A stretch of 64,000 nt of DNA from contig NC_052016.1 in the NCBI RefSeq assembly GCF_015832195.1, positions 33,377,129-33,441,128 of the forward strand, in the 5' to 3' direction. This stretch comes from Motacilla alba alba (lineage: Eukaryota; Chordata; Aves; Passeriformes; Motacillidae). The position numbers and the translations under genes are program-made. Each line of letters opens with the position of its first letter. Position 1 is the first letter of the stretch. The notes beneath the pieces were generated by a model. The model saw only the letters and a program-made list of their open reading frames with translations, had not been told where the DNA came from and made no database searches. Shown piece by piece: positions 12,331-26,030 of the stretch.

Positions 12331-14082
12331 AGGTGTGGGTGGGATCTGACCGCTGATCCCACGCTGCACGCTGATTTCACCATTAGGAAGATTAGGTGTC
12401 TCTGGCAGGATGCGGGTGTTCGTTCATTCACACATCTCATTGCTCCTGGTGGGGCTGTCCTCCAGCCGGCTGCAGTTTCCTACTCCCACTATCATTTGTT
12501 GGTTTTATTTAACCAAGGGATTAAAAGCTTCCAGGACGGTAATTACAATGATCGTTCGAGTGGCATGTCCTCTGGCACGGGAAGTGCCTGTGGGTTGGGT
12601 CAGACAGTGCTCCCACACTCACAGCCTCCGCAAGGGATCCCCACCCACGGCAAGCTGAATCCAAGTGCAAAGCCACATGGCCTGAATGCCGAGAAGAATC
12701 CCGGGGGGTGTGTGGGGGGACTTGGTGCCCTTTGAAACTTGGGGCCCTGCAAAGGAAGGCTGCCTGAGCATAAGTCCGACAGCACTATCCACAAACACAG
12801 CCTGAATCTAGGGCAGGAAAGGCAGCTAGGGATGCTCTGAAGTGGCAACAGCAATCTTTTACTGTCAAGGAAAATGTAGCATAAAAGCCACCCACACATG
12901 GCTGTAGAGTCACATTAGCTCTAGCATCCTAAGCCAGAATGAAGAGAATTTCTGGTGATACATGACTACAGTATGGAACAATGGCCTGTCACTCTGAACC
13001 TGAACCTCCGAGCACAGGCTGGGAAGTGTCCCACAGGTAAACATGACAAACGTCACCTGGACAGAAACACAGGGACGTAATATTTTCAATTTGTTAGCTT
13101 TCTGCATGTGTTCCAGGAACAAATTTACATAAACAGAGTAATAAGAATTGCCTGGTTAGAGACACCGACCTGAAAAGCCCTCCACGTAAGGAACAGGCAG
13201 TATTAATAATATATTAGACTTCTCTTCGATACCGTTCTCATAGCTGAGAACATACATGACCCTGCACAAGCTTCATCATCTCTCATCTCTGTGCCTTGGA
13301 GGCTTCAGAGTAATTTCAAACTTTGAAAGTCTTCCCCTCCACTTGCTCCAGTTTCTGTTGTTCCTCGAGAGCCATCTGAATTTCACAACATCACCTGAGC
13401 AGCAGATAAGCAAAAATTGCCTCAGCCGTAGAGGAGAAATCTAGGTTAATTATGTTGATAACTTAACCCCCAGGCTAATCTCTAGTCCATTAAGGTAAGC
13501 AGATGGTCAGCTCACTGCAGGGAAGAGGAAGGGAGGACAGAGTAGCATCTCTCATTCACAACATGCAGGATCAGACGTGTCCCCGAGAGGATGGGCATTC
13601 CCAGCCCGCTCCCTTCCCCCACAGACAGGTTTTTTGTGCCATAGCTGGCAGAGCGATACGGAAAGGGGAGCAGAGAACCACAAGCAGGAAAACAAAAAGC
13701 CCACACAAGGTGGGGAGAGTTTCTATGATTCCAGTAAGCAGTGCACTGGCATAGATTGAAAACGGGGGGATAGGGAATGCGAAGCGCATACCAGTGGGTC
13801 TTGCAGGCTGACATACTAGAAATGGGGTGGTGAAACAAAATATCTGTAAGAAATACAGGTCAGACACAATGTCATTGCAAGAATGGTGGAGACACATCTG
13901 CAAAATAGTCTCCTGACCAAAGTAGACACTGAAAGTCCTCCCAGGAGCACTGCTGCATGGGCCATGTCCCTCCCAAGGTGACAGGGAGGGAGGACCTTGT
14001 GGTCAGTGCTATGAATAGGTGTCCCAACTTTTGTCCTCAATTCTTTCAGTAATGAATGGATCAAGCAGCAGCGAGGCATTAT
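12331..14082. other. noncoding stretch
   Basis: No supported gene. Opposing overlapping open frames at 12316-12735 and 12600-12899 sit in moderately GC-rich sequence and look like chance frames. No repeat was recognised apart from the flanking relics. Confidence 0.5.
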
Positions 14083-14186
14083 GTCTCGGTTTCTCCATCT
14101 GTAAAAAAATTCCTCCTACACCTTGCAGGGAGATTTTGTAAAGCTTAAATGCCTGTACAGTGTTTTTCATCCCTCAGATGAAAAGA
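14083..14186 (+). mobile_element. MIR-type SINE relic, 3' part
   Basis: The sequence follows the MIR order: a 'tctcggtttctccatctgtaa' block near 14083-14105 (cognate of the CTCAGTTTCCCCATCTGTAAAA core), then a 'ccttgcagggagattttgtaaagc' block, then 'ccctcagatgaaaag' at the end, matching the tail that normally reads close to 'atcctcagatgaaagg'. The 5' tRNA-like half is missing or unrecognisable. Confidence 0.65.
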
Positions 14187-17100
14187 AACTGTGACATCTC
14201 ACATCTCTCTTAGCAGTCAGCCCATTTCTTCAGCAGAGAGACAGGAATGCCAGTAGCTGCTCTACCTGCTTAAAAGCTCCCTTCCATTGAAATTGCAGAA
14301 GAATCTTTATTTGTTCTACTCCATATAAACAGCAAATCCCAGGAGGAGAATAGATGATAGGTTTGTGTGCAAACAACTGCAGTATATAGAAGGGACTCTC
14401 CAAATCAGCAGTTTTGGGGATCATTCCTCAGGGCAAACCTACCTCTTCTGAACTCAATCCTCCAACCACCAGTAGCAAGTGACTTCCCAAACACTGACAC
14501 TTTGCAGGCCATCTGCTAGGACAACAAGGGTGTCCACAGCATGGGAACATTCAACCTTGCAGAGAAACAGAAATTGGGATCTTCAGCCTAACTGTTATGT
14601 TTAAAGGTGGAGTTCAGGAGAAACAGTCATGCTGCAATGTTGCATTGTGATATTTTGGTTTCCTGCGTGAGCCACAGCACAACTGTCAAGTTGCTAAGCT
14701 GATGTACAACATGTACATTAAACAATTACAGCTGAAGGTGATGGGACCAGCTGGTGCACATTAGAGCCATTTTACTCAATTAGGGGACAGCCTGAGTAGC
14801 CTTCCCTTAAACACACACTTGGTAGGCTCCAGGTGGGCTGCATTTTGGGAAAAGGGGGAGGGGGTGGTTATAGGCAGAAGGTGGCACCTGCAGTGCCACG
14901 GGTATATTTACCTGGAGTATTGCAGGCAGAATTACTTGAAGGAGAAGTAGTGCTTTGGATTCAGCCAGGATGAAGCTGCACAGCTGTGGTTGGCAATCTG
15001 AGATGCAAGGAGCATGAGCCTATACCCAGTGCTACACTGAAGCAATCTCATGGCTTTCAGACCAGCACTGGCTATCATCCACAGGCTCAGATAGAAGGTC
15101 AAGTGAGCTTACTTCTGCCTGCAGTATCTCATGTAGGCATTGTCCGCATCACCTCCTTGTGAGCCTGTAAATCCCCTGCTTCTTATCTTTCCTTTCCCCT
15201 CTCTGTTCCCTTTCCATAGTGCAGGTTCTTTTGGGAGGCAGGGACATATGACACTGAGTGGCAACTCAGCACCATTAACATGGGCACACACAGAGCAATG
15301 GTTCACAAAAGGAACTGCTGCTTCCCTGAGGAAACTGCACACAGCTTCACCTCCCAGCAGCACCCTCCAGGCAGTCATTCTTTCTGTACTGCACCTCACA
15401 GAGCGACAAGAAAAGTGCAGCTTCTGTCAGAAAAATAATTGCTACCCAAGGACCCCTTCTCACTGCTGAGATGTGCTGCCTCTGTGTGCACCCAGCTTTG
15501 CTCACCCAGATACATTTTAATGGCTCTCTATTCCTTCTGGTACTGCATAACCAACTAAGCTGTTCCTCTTCTGGTTCAAGTTTCAACAATAATAAAACAC
15601 ATTCTAAAATAATGCCTAAGCAGCAGCACCAGCCCTTGATAAAATACTACTGGCTTATGACAGGCATGAGGAACCAGGCATCTCCCTGGGTCCTCCAATT
15701 GAGACAGCTGACTGCCTCCTTCCCCACTATCCCAGCCAGCACATTGACTTCTCCAGACTGAGGGACCCTGGGCATGTGCTGTGTCCCTTGGCATGGCGGC
15801 ACTTCTGTAAGTAGGCACATATCATACCCTCAGTGTCACTGACAGGTGCTTAAGCCACAGGTCTCTAAGTACTCTTCCAGATACAACTGGGAAACCTCAA
15901 GAAAAAGATAGCAACACTCACTCTGCTAAAACTGGTAGTACCAGCAGTGGCGTAGGAGCAGGAAAGCTGCCTTATTGTGTTTCAGAATCCTGGATGCATT
16001 TATGGCACAAAGGCACTAAGCCTGTGCCAGTGTCTGGTGCTGAAAGAAGAGGCAAAATGTTTTAAGCTGCAAGGAGACATCTAACAATGCAACACTGATA
16101 ACATGGATGTTAGAAACAGTACATGGGAAGGAAGCATTTTGTCTCACTCCTCGAAATATTTGGGCTTGTAAAAACACAGAGGAAAGATCAATTTCTCATT
16201 TGATTCCAGAAAGACTGATAATGAGCAAGTGCAGGACTCAGAACTTCTTCCACATGTGCACCAGCATTGAGCATGTTATTTAGCAAAGGCCAGATGAGAG
16301 GAGATATTAGCAGCTGTGTTCCTCTCCCAGCAGTTGTCCTGCTAAATCATGAGTGCTATCCTCTCTACCCCTGCACATGCCATGGGAAAATATCAAGACA
16401 CAAAGCATAAATCCAGCTCTACCATTCCAGGATGCTCCAAGATGGGCAGGTGTGACCCTGAAGGGCCCTGAGAAGGAGGGAAGATACACCACATTTCAGC
16501 GAGGCTTTCCTCTCCTCAATCACTTGAAGGAGGAACCCTGCTTTGGATCCAGCCCAGCACTGCATAGTGATAATTTCTAATCCAGCAGCTGAAAGATTAC
16601 AGAAAGTTGAAGAAGACAGATGGTGTGGCAAGGATGGACAAGTCTTATTGCTTGGCTACAGCCTGTCATTGCCGAGGTTAGGTGCAGGATTTCAGAAAGC
16701 TTCACCCTCTGTGTAAGCCACTACTTGCCCAGAGCCAGCCAGCCCCAACATACCACTGCATTGCTGGTTCAGTGAGGGAGCAGCAGAGGCTGCTGGCAGG
16801 AAGGATTGCAGATGGCCTGCAAGGAAGAAGGATCCCTCCTTTGCACAGCCTCACAGGGTTTTTGGTTTGGGACCAGACAGGGAATAAAGACGTTTTACAT
16901 CCATCCAGCACTTTGCAGAGACACAAGCACAACCCCCACCAATTCACACACTGCCTTCTTTCACTACGAGCAACAGTCACCCTTCCCAGTTTTATCTGCT
17001 GGAAAAGGAGGCACTCAAATTTTGTAGCAAGTCAACATCAGAGCCTGAGACAAAGTGATGGGGGCTGCCTTGACTCCCTGCAGCTGGCTCTGCTCTCCTC

Positions 17101-18439
17101 TCTGCGAGGAACACCCACACTCGCCTTGCTCTGCCCAGCTGGGGCACAGTGGTGGCACAGAGAAAGCTCATGTGCCAGTCAACACCAGTCTTGCTCCCAG
17201 CAGGGCTGCAGGAGAAGGATGCTTCGGACTTTGGATTTTTGTTTTTGTGAGTTTGTAATAGTCTGAGGCCTAAGTTAAAATTAATGTATGGATGGGTTTT
17301 TCTTACATCTGCTCTTTTAGTTGTTTTTAAGACACATTAGAAATATTAGATCTCAGCTTCTTAATTTTTGCCAAAGACATCTCCAGTGAGCTAATGAAAT
17401 AGTCACATAACAACCAACAGAATAGAAGCTTGACAAAGGAAACTGAAAGAAACATTAAAAACTCACCTTCTGCTTTATGTTAACACTTAATTAAACCAGT
17501 TGCCTGACAAATGCTATGCAAAATAGCTCCTTTCCTGAAAGCCAGTGCAATTTTCAGACAAGGATGAAGAAACTTAATGATACACTTTTTCAGTCTTCCA
17601 GGAACGCTCCAGGAAAATCCTGGGAGACAGCTTCTTGATATTTCTCATTTGAGTAACAAGTAGAGAAAAAAAAACAAATGTACTCCAGGAGATTTCAGGC
17701 ACCCACAGATAATGGCACAGGCATCAGCAGCACTGCAGTAACTTCCACAAACCAGCAATGGATCAGTGAAACATGCAGAAGTCTGACAAAAGAAACTTCT
17801 CTGCTCCTAATGGCAGCATCTATTTCTTTTTATGGGACACCTTTTAAACAAGGCAAAGCAAATAAACCTGAGTCATGGCATCCAGTTCTGCTCTTAGATC
17901 TCTGTAGGCTTCATGAACCTTGGCAAAACCTCTCCTGTTCCTACCGCCTAGTCTTGCTACTTCCAAACAGGGATCTCAGGGACACTTTGGACACCGAAAA
18001 AGGAAAATTCATTTTGACAGATCCAGGAGGAATAAATGGCACTCGCCAGATTTCCATTGGCATAGCCAGGACACAAGTCCCCCTTCTTGCCCACTGAGTG
18101 AAGATGCCAGTCATATCTGGGACAAGGGTGACACAGACTTCTTCCACAACTCCAACCGTTGCAAACTGAACATGCACCCATCCCCCTGATTTAATAAATA
18201 AAACATTAGAAAGCCCACACGGAGCTCCCTGCTCCACTTCCAAAAAAATCAAAACAAAACAAAAACGACAACCCAAAACTAAAAGCTCAGTGGACCAAAG
18301 TCCCATTGCTGAATGTGAGCGTGGTCTGAGGGCAGAAAGTGCTTTATACCTCTGTCTTCTGCTTCAGTGGAATGTGCTGAGGGTGTTATTTACAGCAGAG
18401 GCATTGTTGCACACCAGTTACTCATTCTTTGGGAGTTGT
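14187..18439. other. noncoding stretch
   Basis: No gene was recognised. The longest frame is a 194-codon plus-strand open frame at 16682-17266. It has low complexity in places, no domain that I can name and no splice or promoter context that would support it, so I regard it as chance. AT-rich sequence follows at 17260-17680. Confidence 0.5.
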
Positions 18440-18520
18440 GGAGGAATAATGAGATAATTATCCCCATTTTTCCCAGCAATGGTGGGAATGAGACCGCCTT
18501 TGTCCCCTGCTTCAGACTGC
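18440..18520 (-). mobile_element. possible MIR-type SINE relic (minus strand)
   Basis: The plus strand reads 'gagataattatccccattttt', then a short interruption, then 'ggtgggaatgagacc'. This resembles the reverse complement of the MIR segment normally reading 'tattattatccccattttacagatggggaaactgag'. It is short and diverged, so a chance match cannot be excluded. Confidence 0.4.
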
Positions 18521-20917
18521 ACAAGCTTGGATGCGTTTGCTCTACCAGCAGAGCCACCTTAGCAGAGGCTCCCAGGACGCTTCGCCTGAGGCAGCACCCA
18601 GTTGCTCATGCGGGGGCACAAAGACCACAGCAGACCCTGGATATCTCCACACAGCAGAAATTCTCTGACTGCGAAATCTCAGCCCATGGAGAGCCCAGCA
18701 TGTCCCCACTCCTCTCAAAACGCACACTGTGCCCTACTTGGGCGAGGATCGTCGGGAAATGCAGACAGCAGATGGGAGGGAATTAAACTCAGATTGAGGA
18801 GAGACTCAGGCCCCCCAGAATTGAGACTTATTCCTGGCAACACACAGCTGAAAAGCACTTAGATATCAGCAGTCCTTGTTAATTCACCAGAGGGTATTAT
18901 CCAAGCTTGTTACAAGATTGATGTTCAGTATGCTACAATCATTTAATAGTTACCCCCAGCACTTGGCCTGGATAGGCATGCAAAATCTAGTAGCCAGAAG
19001 TTGTTTCTCTTCCTTGCTTGATCATTTTGCTGATCTCTTGGCCTGAGCATAATGGATCAGATTAGAAGGCTTTCCTTATTTTTATTTTTTTTTCTTTTGG
19101 CTTCTTAGTCTCCTTAAACTAGAGTCACACTTCTGCGGGCCACTTGTCATCACTGCCAGGAGCATTTAATTAGAGCTGATAAGAACCTTCATTACCTGCT
19201 GTGGCACAGAAGTGGCATTGTGGAGGAGCAGCTTGACCAGGAGCTCGACAGAGCAGCCACCCTCCCTTACAACTCAACTCATACAATGGCTCCACACGCA
19301 TTGAGGCAATCTAGAGCTCACTGGGAAGCCAGAGAAAGGCTGTGCAGTCGCCAAACCTGACAGCAAAAGTGCAGCTGGAAGTCCTTAATGTAATGTCACA
19401 GGCTGCACTGCTTTTGCCTGCAGGTGGACTAGATAGGCCCTTCCACCTGAATTCTTTCCACCAACCTGAATTTCAGAGAAGGCACAGCACTGCAGGCTTC
19501 ATAGACTACAAAGACATTGTTAGGTAACACCTTGATGTAATATTCCTCTTATTTCAGATAGCATGACGGCTCACTGCTCTCCTATGGCTGAGAAGCTCAG
19601 CAGCAGCCACAGCTACACCTCACACTCAGCAAACCTCTCAGCTGCAAGGCTATCTGCAATGGATGGCAAATCACCATCCTTGTGGCAATCCTTTCCCACA
19701 ATCACATCTTCTGGCTTTCACCAGCCCCCAGCTCAGAGAAGCCCCTGTGGGCCTGAAGGCCGCCTGGGCACAAGCACAACAGAGCCACTCATCCCAGGCC
19801 CGCACACAACAGCTGCATTTACAGGGACTGGGCCCGGGACTTGTTGAAGCTATTTCAGCTGGAATACAAAACCTCTCTTTCTGTCCCCCTTGTTTTTAAG
19901 TGGGCATCAGGCACAGGAGAATGATGCTGGCTTTGCACACAGCTGTGGCACCCACACCCTGTACCACTGGCAGCAGGAGAGCTGCTTGCTGCGGGACCCA
20001 CTGCGGCCAGCATTGAGCTCTGCAGGCACATGGCCCATTTACATCCTCAGCTCCTCAGAAAAGGGCAACTCTCCCTGAGGGCTCCCACCTGCTCACCAGG
20101 GAAAGCTACCAGGCACCAGGGTCCTCTGCCTCCCTTTTCTGGGACAGCAGAGGTAGGCAAATGAGGAGGGACTCTTGAGGGCTGTGAAAGAGAAGAAGCT
20201 AAATATTTTTGGCAAATAGAGAACACAAGCTGAAAAAAAAAATGGACACACGGACACACTGTGTAGATGATTCTGTGAAACTGACTTAAAAAGAAAAGGC
20301 ATGTCTAGTAGGTCAGAATTACTTCCCCCAGGACACCTAGGTTTCTCTGTTTGTGTCTTCCAAAGTAACTGAAGAATAAAATAAAATCAGGTCCTTATGA
20401 TATCCAGGTAGTAATTATCTCATGAAGGAAAGAGATATAGATTTTATGGATGCCAGGGACAAAACAGGAGTTGAAACTCATGGCTTTCTTTCTATTCCTC
20501 TTTCCATTTCCTGTCAGCACCCAAAGCATCGGTAAAAGAAAAGACCACACCTCCCTCTCCCAGCCTGCCTTTTGTCTCTTTCAAACTAGCTGAGAGCCAT
20601 CAGCCTTCCAGACTGATTACAGCATGAAAATCCAGCCCCCGTGCCCAGGAGAGGACTGGCTGCGATGTCTCTTCCCCACCAAAACTCTCAGCTACCCCAG
20701 CCTACAGCTGTGCTAGCCCTGGAAAGCCAGGCTACTGAGCTTTTCTTGGCACAAGCCTCTCCAATATTTCATGAGGGGATTGTTGTTTTCTCATGAGTTC
20801 CTCATTTAAGAACATTATATTTGGAGCTTGGATAGAAAGGATCCATTTAACCAGATCTTATATTCCCTCTCTCACCCACACGTACACACGTGCCGCTCCC
20901 CCATGGCCAGCTGTCTG

Positions 20918-20938
20918 TGCACACACACACACCACACA
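20918..20938. repeat. short CA dinucleotide tract
   Basis: A short run of alternating C and A with one interruption, in sequence otherwise rich in CACA and ACAC words between about 20877 and 20940. It is too short to be a highly variable microsatellite. Confidence 0.7.
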
Positions 20939-21057
20939 TGCCTTTTGGCTGCCTCCCATTGCATTTGGTTCAATTAAACACCCTGAAGGCTTGTTTCTAA
21001 ACGCATATTATTGATAGATTGTTTTGTTTTGTTTTTCTTTAATACCCTGACTGCTGC

Positions 21058-21095
21058 AATTCTGAACTAAATTCTGAACTAATTCTGAACTAAAT
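21058..21095. repeat. three-copy 11-12 bp tandem repeat
   Basis: The unit ATTCTGAACTA(A) occurs three times head to tail, with one or two A bases varying between copies. It looks like a small local slippage duplication. Confidence 0.9.
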
Positions 21096-22638
21096 AAGGT
21101 GAACGACAAAATTCACAGGGGGAACACAGGAGCTCTTAGATCTGAGCAGCTTGAGGACACAGGCTACATTTGTAGTAGGATGCAGGAAAATTTGGTAGCA
21201 ATCCCCAAGGAAGCTGCATCCCCACCACAGACTGCGAGCACCCTGCCAGTCCTTGGATGAATTGCATCCCAGTCACTAGGAAGGAAGGACTGGAAACACC
21301 ATGTAATTTCTGGCAGTCTGGCAATGGGCATTTTCATATGAAAAGGTCCCACAAAGAAAAACTTTACCCTCCTCTTGGTGTTCTGTGCTGCTGAGCTTTA
21401 ACTGCAGAGTGCCCAGGGACAGGAATGCACATAAAGCACTCCACTGACACCCTGGAATGTTCTGCCTTCACCATCAGCAGGAACTTTTTAGGCAAAAGTG
21501 CCCGGAAATTTGAAAAAGTAAAATGTACCCCAAAGTACTGAGAAGGAAGAAAAACCTAACCAGATTGTAGCAGATCTGCCATACTGATCAGAGAGAGAAA
21601 TGCCCTCCTGACCCTACAGATGACTAACAGACAGTCTGAAACATGAGAGTAAAGCACGTGCAAGAAAGGCTAAGCTTATGACTATTGTCCAGGTAAATTG
21701 AGAAAGCCTAGAAGGAAATCCCTCCAGGGATGCCAGCACTCAGGCTGGAAAGATCCTTTAAATTCCAGTTGGTGCAGGCTTGCCTGTCCAACTGAGGCTC
21801 TGGTTTCCAAGACATCTAGTGCAAATTACACAGTAAGATGAATTGGGTGTATTATTTACTCAACAACTCGCCCAGGTTTTATGCTGGCTGCTCATCTTCA
21901 TGCTGGACCCAAATCCAATGCCCTTGCTGAGCCAACACTGAAACAAGAAAAAGGTTTTACTTTGTGAGAAGGCAGAAAAAAGAAGCAACAGTAAAACACA
22001 TGTCACTGCCGAATATCTCTGAGAGAACTCACATGATCCCTGAAAAGACAGAGGAACAAGGATACTGGGATGGGGGGAAAGGGAGAAAATCCAGACTAGT
22101 TTTGCAGTGCTGGATATTTGTGTAGCAGGAAAACCATTTCATTCCCATGCAGCAGCTGCTGCTGCACAGTTCAGGAGGGCAGGCGAGGGAGAAGCTGCAG
22201 GTTGGAGCGATCAAACCATCGTGCCATGAATTTTGAGTCTGAATGCTGCAAAGAAAGGGAAACTGCCAGGAGTCTGCCTCTGCTCTGCCCATCCTGTGAC
22301 TCCATAAGGGTGACTCCACATGATCCCCCAGCCTGCCTTAGCTTGTAGCACACTTGGCCCACCTCCTGGGTTTGCTGCCAGGCTTAACTCAGCATCTGCA
22401 ATGGCCCATGATGAAAAGCACTGTCAAAAGCAGTGCAAAGCACTGCATACACTGGTCTCTGACAACACTTGCCAACTGTTTTGCTGCATCACAGGGCAGA
22501 CAAAGGCTCACCACACACAGCATTGGGAGTCAGGCTCAGCCTGGTCCAGCACCCATGGCAACAAAAGCCCCGTGTCTGAGCTGACATTGGGTTTAGTAAC
22601 GTACCAAAACATCCAGTTTATGCTTTTGCTAGGAAAAT

Positions 22639-22795
22639 TACCCCGAGTTCAGATCTGTTGGTTAGAGCCTGGTGCTAAAATAACCCCAGAATGCCAAGGT
22701 TGTGGATTCAATCCCTGTAGGGGTCATTCACTTAAAATCTGGGCTTGATGATCCTTGTGGGTCCCTTCCAACTCAGAATATTCTGTGATTCTCAT
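22639..22795 (+). mobile_element. tRNA-Ile/CR1 SINE (TguSINE1-like)
   Basis: The first ~90 bases look like a tRNA-Ile(AAT)-derived gene. There is an A-box-like 'gttggttagagcctggtgct' segment at about 22657-22676, an anticodon-loop region retaining 'ggtgctaaaataac', a 'gccaaggt' variable-arm region, and a B-box-like 'ggattcaatcc' at about 22704-22714. The right half, from about 22738, is a CR1 3' tail: 'cttgatgatccttgtgggtcccttccaactcagaata' followed by the 8-bp unit ATTCTGTG at 22780-22787 and a partial second unit. This head-to-tail join is the layout of TguSINE1, a SINE described from passerine birds and thought to be moved by CR1. The promoter boxes carry several substitutions. It is a mobile element copy, not a functional tRNA gene. 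Confidence 0.85.
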
Positions 22796-24630
22796 ACCAG
22801 ACTGCACTTTATCCTCACACAGCCTTCCTATTCCTCCCACTCCTCCAGAGAACACACCTCTGCTATTCCAAGTTTTATTCCTTGAAATAAGTGGGATAGC
22901 TTTGATGAGCACAGGCACAAGCCAGAAGCAGCACTGACCCATGGTATGGCCGAGCAGCACCTGTGGGAGCTGTGCCAGAGGGAGCATCTCATCTTACCCC
23001 TCAAGGGAGGGCACAGGATCTCTATCTGCCATTGGGATTAGCCCCAGTTGTTCCTTTTTGATGAGGGAGGAGGCAGGCATGTGATCTCGGCTCAGTGTGC
23101 CTGGTACTCTCCATCAATCAAAGGGATGAAAGTTGCAGTAACCAAGGCCAGAAAGTGCCTCAGCTAAGCTGAGCTATAACTGGTAACCACAAAACTCGGC
23201 AACATTTCTGCTCTGTAGTCCTGTACTCAGAGATATTCAGCTTTACACGCCCACCCCCAACCCAAATACTCAAGGAATCCCTGAGGAGCAGCACTGAAGC
23301 CTAGATTCCTGCAGCCTGCTGGCTTGGATATTCTTATGCCTAACACTCTGCCTAAATCCACATTATGGACCTCCTTTCCCCCTGTATGGTTTCCTTTCTT
23401 AATCTGGCTGTATGATTTGATGACTTCTGGCAAATGCAGTATTTTGGAGACTCCTGTCAAACAGGGCTAAAAGTGGCAACAAGGTACAAAGCTAAAAAGG
23501 TGAAGTAGATAGCGTAATTTCACAATTATTTCCTCAAAGTAAAACTGGGGTAAAAAAGGATCCTGCAAGTTCAGTGTTTAGTTGCAGCACCAATAAAAGC
23601 CCTAGAGCCTCAAATCCTGTCTGGAAAGTTTGGGCTAAATAGCAATATCTATTCTTAGCCTAATTTGGGCAATAGATTTTTCATTACTTTGAAATACTTT
23701 ACACATTTGAAGTGAATTGTGCAAAAGAATACTGATGTCCTTTTCTTCATCTGACTTAATTCCTTCCTGCCCAGTCCAGGCTACACGTGACCATTAGGAG
23801 GTGGGAGTGCAGGCAAAAATGAAAGTGCTGCAGTGGCAATCCAAAACACTGTTCCTCACCAAAGGGACAAGCCAAGACTGATGCCTGGGCTGTAATAAGA
23901 AGGTCAGAGCTAGGCACATCCATGCCTAATTCCACGAGGGTGGAGAGCAACCTCACACCATGGCACAGGGACATCACCCCATGGGACACCAGTGGGGAAA
24001 AAGGGACAACCTCCTGGAAAGGAGCTTCAGCCCAAGCTCTCACACTGCCCTTCTCCCTTAAGGAGGTTAGGTCTTACAGCACAGGCACCCCAGTCCTGTT
24101 GCTGTGTAGGCACTGGAGCCGGAGGTGAAGGCAAAGAGCAGAAACTATTTCAGGTTACATGAACCCATCTCCACCAAAGAGGATTACCAGACACAATCCA
24201 ATTGGCCGAGGTGGGTCACAGAGCTGAAAATAGTTTTGTACTCTTGCCCTCTTAGCTGGTAAATAGCTTTCAGCCCCCAAAAGTGCTGAGTTGTGCTATG
24301 CATTGGTGGAAACAGCTTGCACAAAAGTGAGACGGCTTGAGGACAAGGAAGGGGAAACCTGGGCACTGGGTGAAACACTGCTGTGGCATATTCGGGTCAA
24401 AAGGACACCCTGAAAGAACGGGGAAAAAACAAACAAACAAACCACAACACCAAATGACAAAAACAAAACCAAAAACTCCACACATCCCAAACAAATTAGT
24501 TTGAAGTTGCAAACCACTCCATTTAATCTATGATTTCTATTTATGCACATCTCATACAAAAGCCCGAATAGTTAATCTAGGACTAGAAATACAGGAAGCA
24601 GCATAGAACAGAATTTACTGGCACACAGAG
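22796..24630. other. noncoding stretch
   Basis: No gene or repeat was recognised. An A/C-rich patch with CAAA and AAAC words occurs at 24421-24500. Confidence 0.5.
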
Positions 24631-24634
24631 CCTG

Positions 24635-25030
24635 GCCCTCTTAATACAATCCCCTTCACAGACAGATCAAGACTCCTCTTAAAGCCTGTCTGGGAGTTCT
24701 GTTCCCGTTGTTCTGTTTGGAAGCTGCTCTTCAAATTTCCCCCACCTAACAGAATGAAACTGTGGTTTAATTCCTGGACTAGATTACCACAATTGATTTA
24801 TTGGAGCCTGTACTGTTGCCTTCAAACAGACACCTTCCCTTAGCCTTAAAAACTCTTCCTTTTTCACACTGTTTACCTGCTAACATATTTACAGAGCACT
24901 CTCATACTCCCCCTACCATTTTCCTCAGGCTAAACAGTCCAAGCTCTTCTAATCTCCCCTGGTAGGACAAGCTTTTCATTGCCTCATCATCCTGACAGGC
25001 TTGCTTCAGCACCAGTGCAGCTTCTGCTTA
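24635..25030 (-). mobile_element. old CR1 LINE relic (minus strand)
   Basis: The plus strand carries, in order, the reverse complement of older CR1 3' regions. There is an 'agactcctcttaaagcctgtctggga' block near 24670, a 'ctgttctgtttggaagctgctcttc' zone, a 'tcaggctaaacagtccaagctcttctaatctcccctggtaggacaagc' block at about 24926-24972, and 'ttcattgcctcatcatcctgacaggcttgc' after it. This is the familiar CR1/L3-type order. It is diverged throughout and no 8-bp terminal repeat survives. Confidence 0.75.
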
Positions 25031-26030
25031 GCAAGATGATCTAAGAGCAAGTCCCTCTGCTCAAAGGAGAAATCAAGGTTTAGAGAGGCTTCTTATTTGT
25101 TGCTGTTGATTAGTTTCTTTGTTGGTTGATTGTTTAAAACAAACTTTCTCCCTTTGTTTTGGTCACCAGATTTTTCAATGTCAACATTTTAGCCTTCTCT
25201 GATCTCAGGGGATTTTCATTCTTCAAGCTTTTTAAAAGCTCCCTGCACTCAGCTATCAGGACAGCCCCAGTACAGCCCACCAGTTGACTGTCCTGACACC
25301 ATGGCCATTGAGATAATGGGAAGGAGGGGCTGAGGCTGGAACACCTTAATTTTTGCCCTTGGGCACAGGCAATTCAAACAAGAATGACATCCCAGCTGTC
25401 AGCAGAAGGCAAGAGAAAAACATGCTCACAGCAACCCTGAACAGGAGCCTTTATCCACCAAACTCACCGGGATGGAGACACGAATGGGGCTCAGCAGGGC
25501 TGTCTTCTTCCTCCTATTCCTGTTCTGCCTAGCACTCACAGGATTGCTCATGGCACAGGCTCACTCCCTCCTGCTCCATTTCCATTAGCATGGGATGATG
25601 CAACTAGACTTTTACTGCAATTTGCTGAGGAACACTTCTGTCCAAACTGATGAAACAGCAATTCAGCAGAGGACACAGGAGGCACTTTAAAGAAGTGGCA
25701 GGGACACCAGACAAGCTTTCACCACATTTATCAAAGTGCCAGCAGTTTCATTTCAAGACAGCAGCGACAGTTATAAATAATGAGAAGAGCTACTCTGCAT
25801 CTAGAGCATTTTAATAAATAAAAATGTAAAAAAGAAGCCTAAACAGCACAGTTAGTTCTGCTTCTGCAACCTTTCAGGTTTTCCAGCAATGTATATATCA
25901 ATGATTCTCTCCTTTGTAGTTCCTGACAGCGCAACTCCTCCTGGATGATGGACCTTTAGCATAGACATGATCTTTCATACGCAGAGTGTAGGTTACTGCA
26001 CTTTTACTGGCAAATGCAGAGCTCTGTGTT

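Larger units (their letters stand above)
18521..22638. other. noncoding stretch
   Basis: No gene was recognised. It holds a three-copy 11-12 bp tandem repeat at 21058-21095 and a short CA tract near 20920-20935. The rest looks unique. Confidence 0.5.

Noticed and set aside
16682..17266. 194-codon plus-strand open frame
   Set aside because: No domain, no splice or promoter context and no repeat-protein landmarks. Consistent with a chance frame.
22639..22728. A functional tRNA-Ile gene
   Set aside because: The A and B boxes and stems carry several substitutions, and the copy is fused to a CR1 tail. It is a SINE head.
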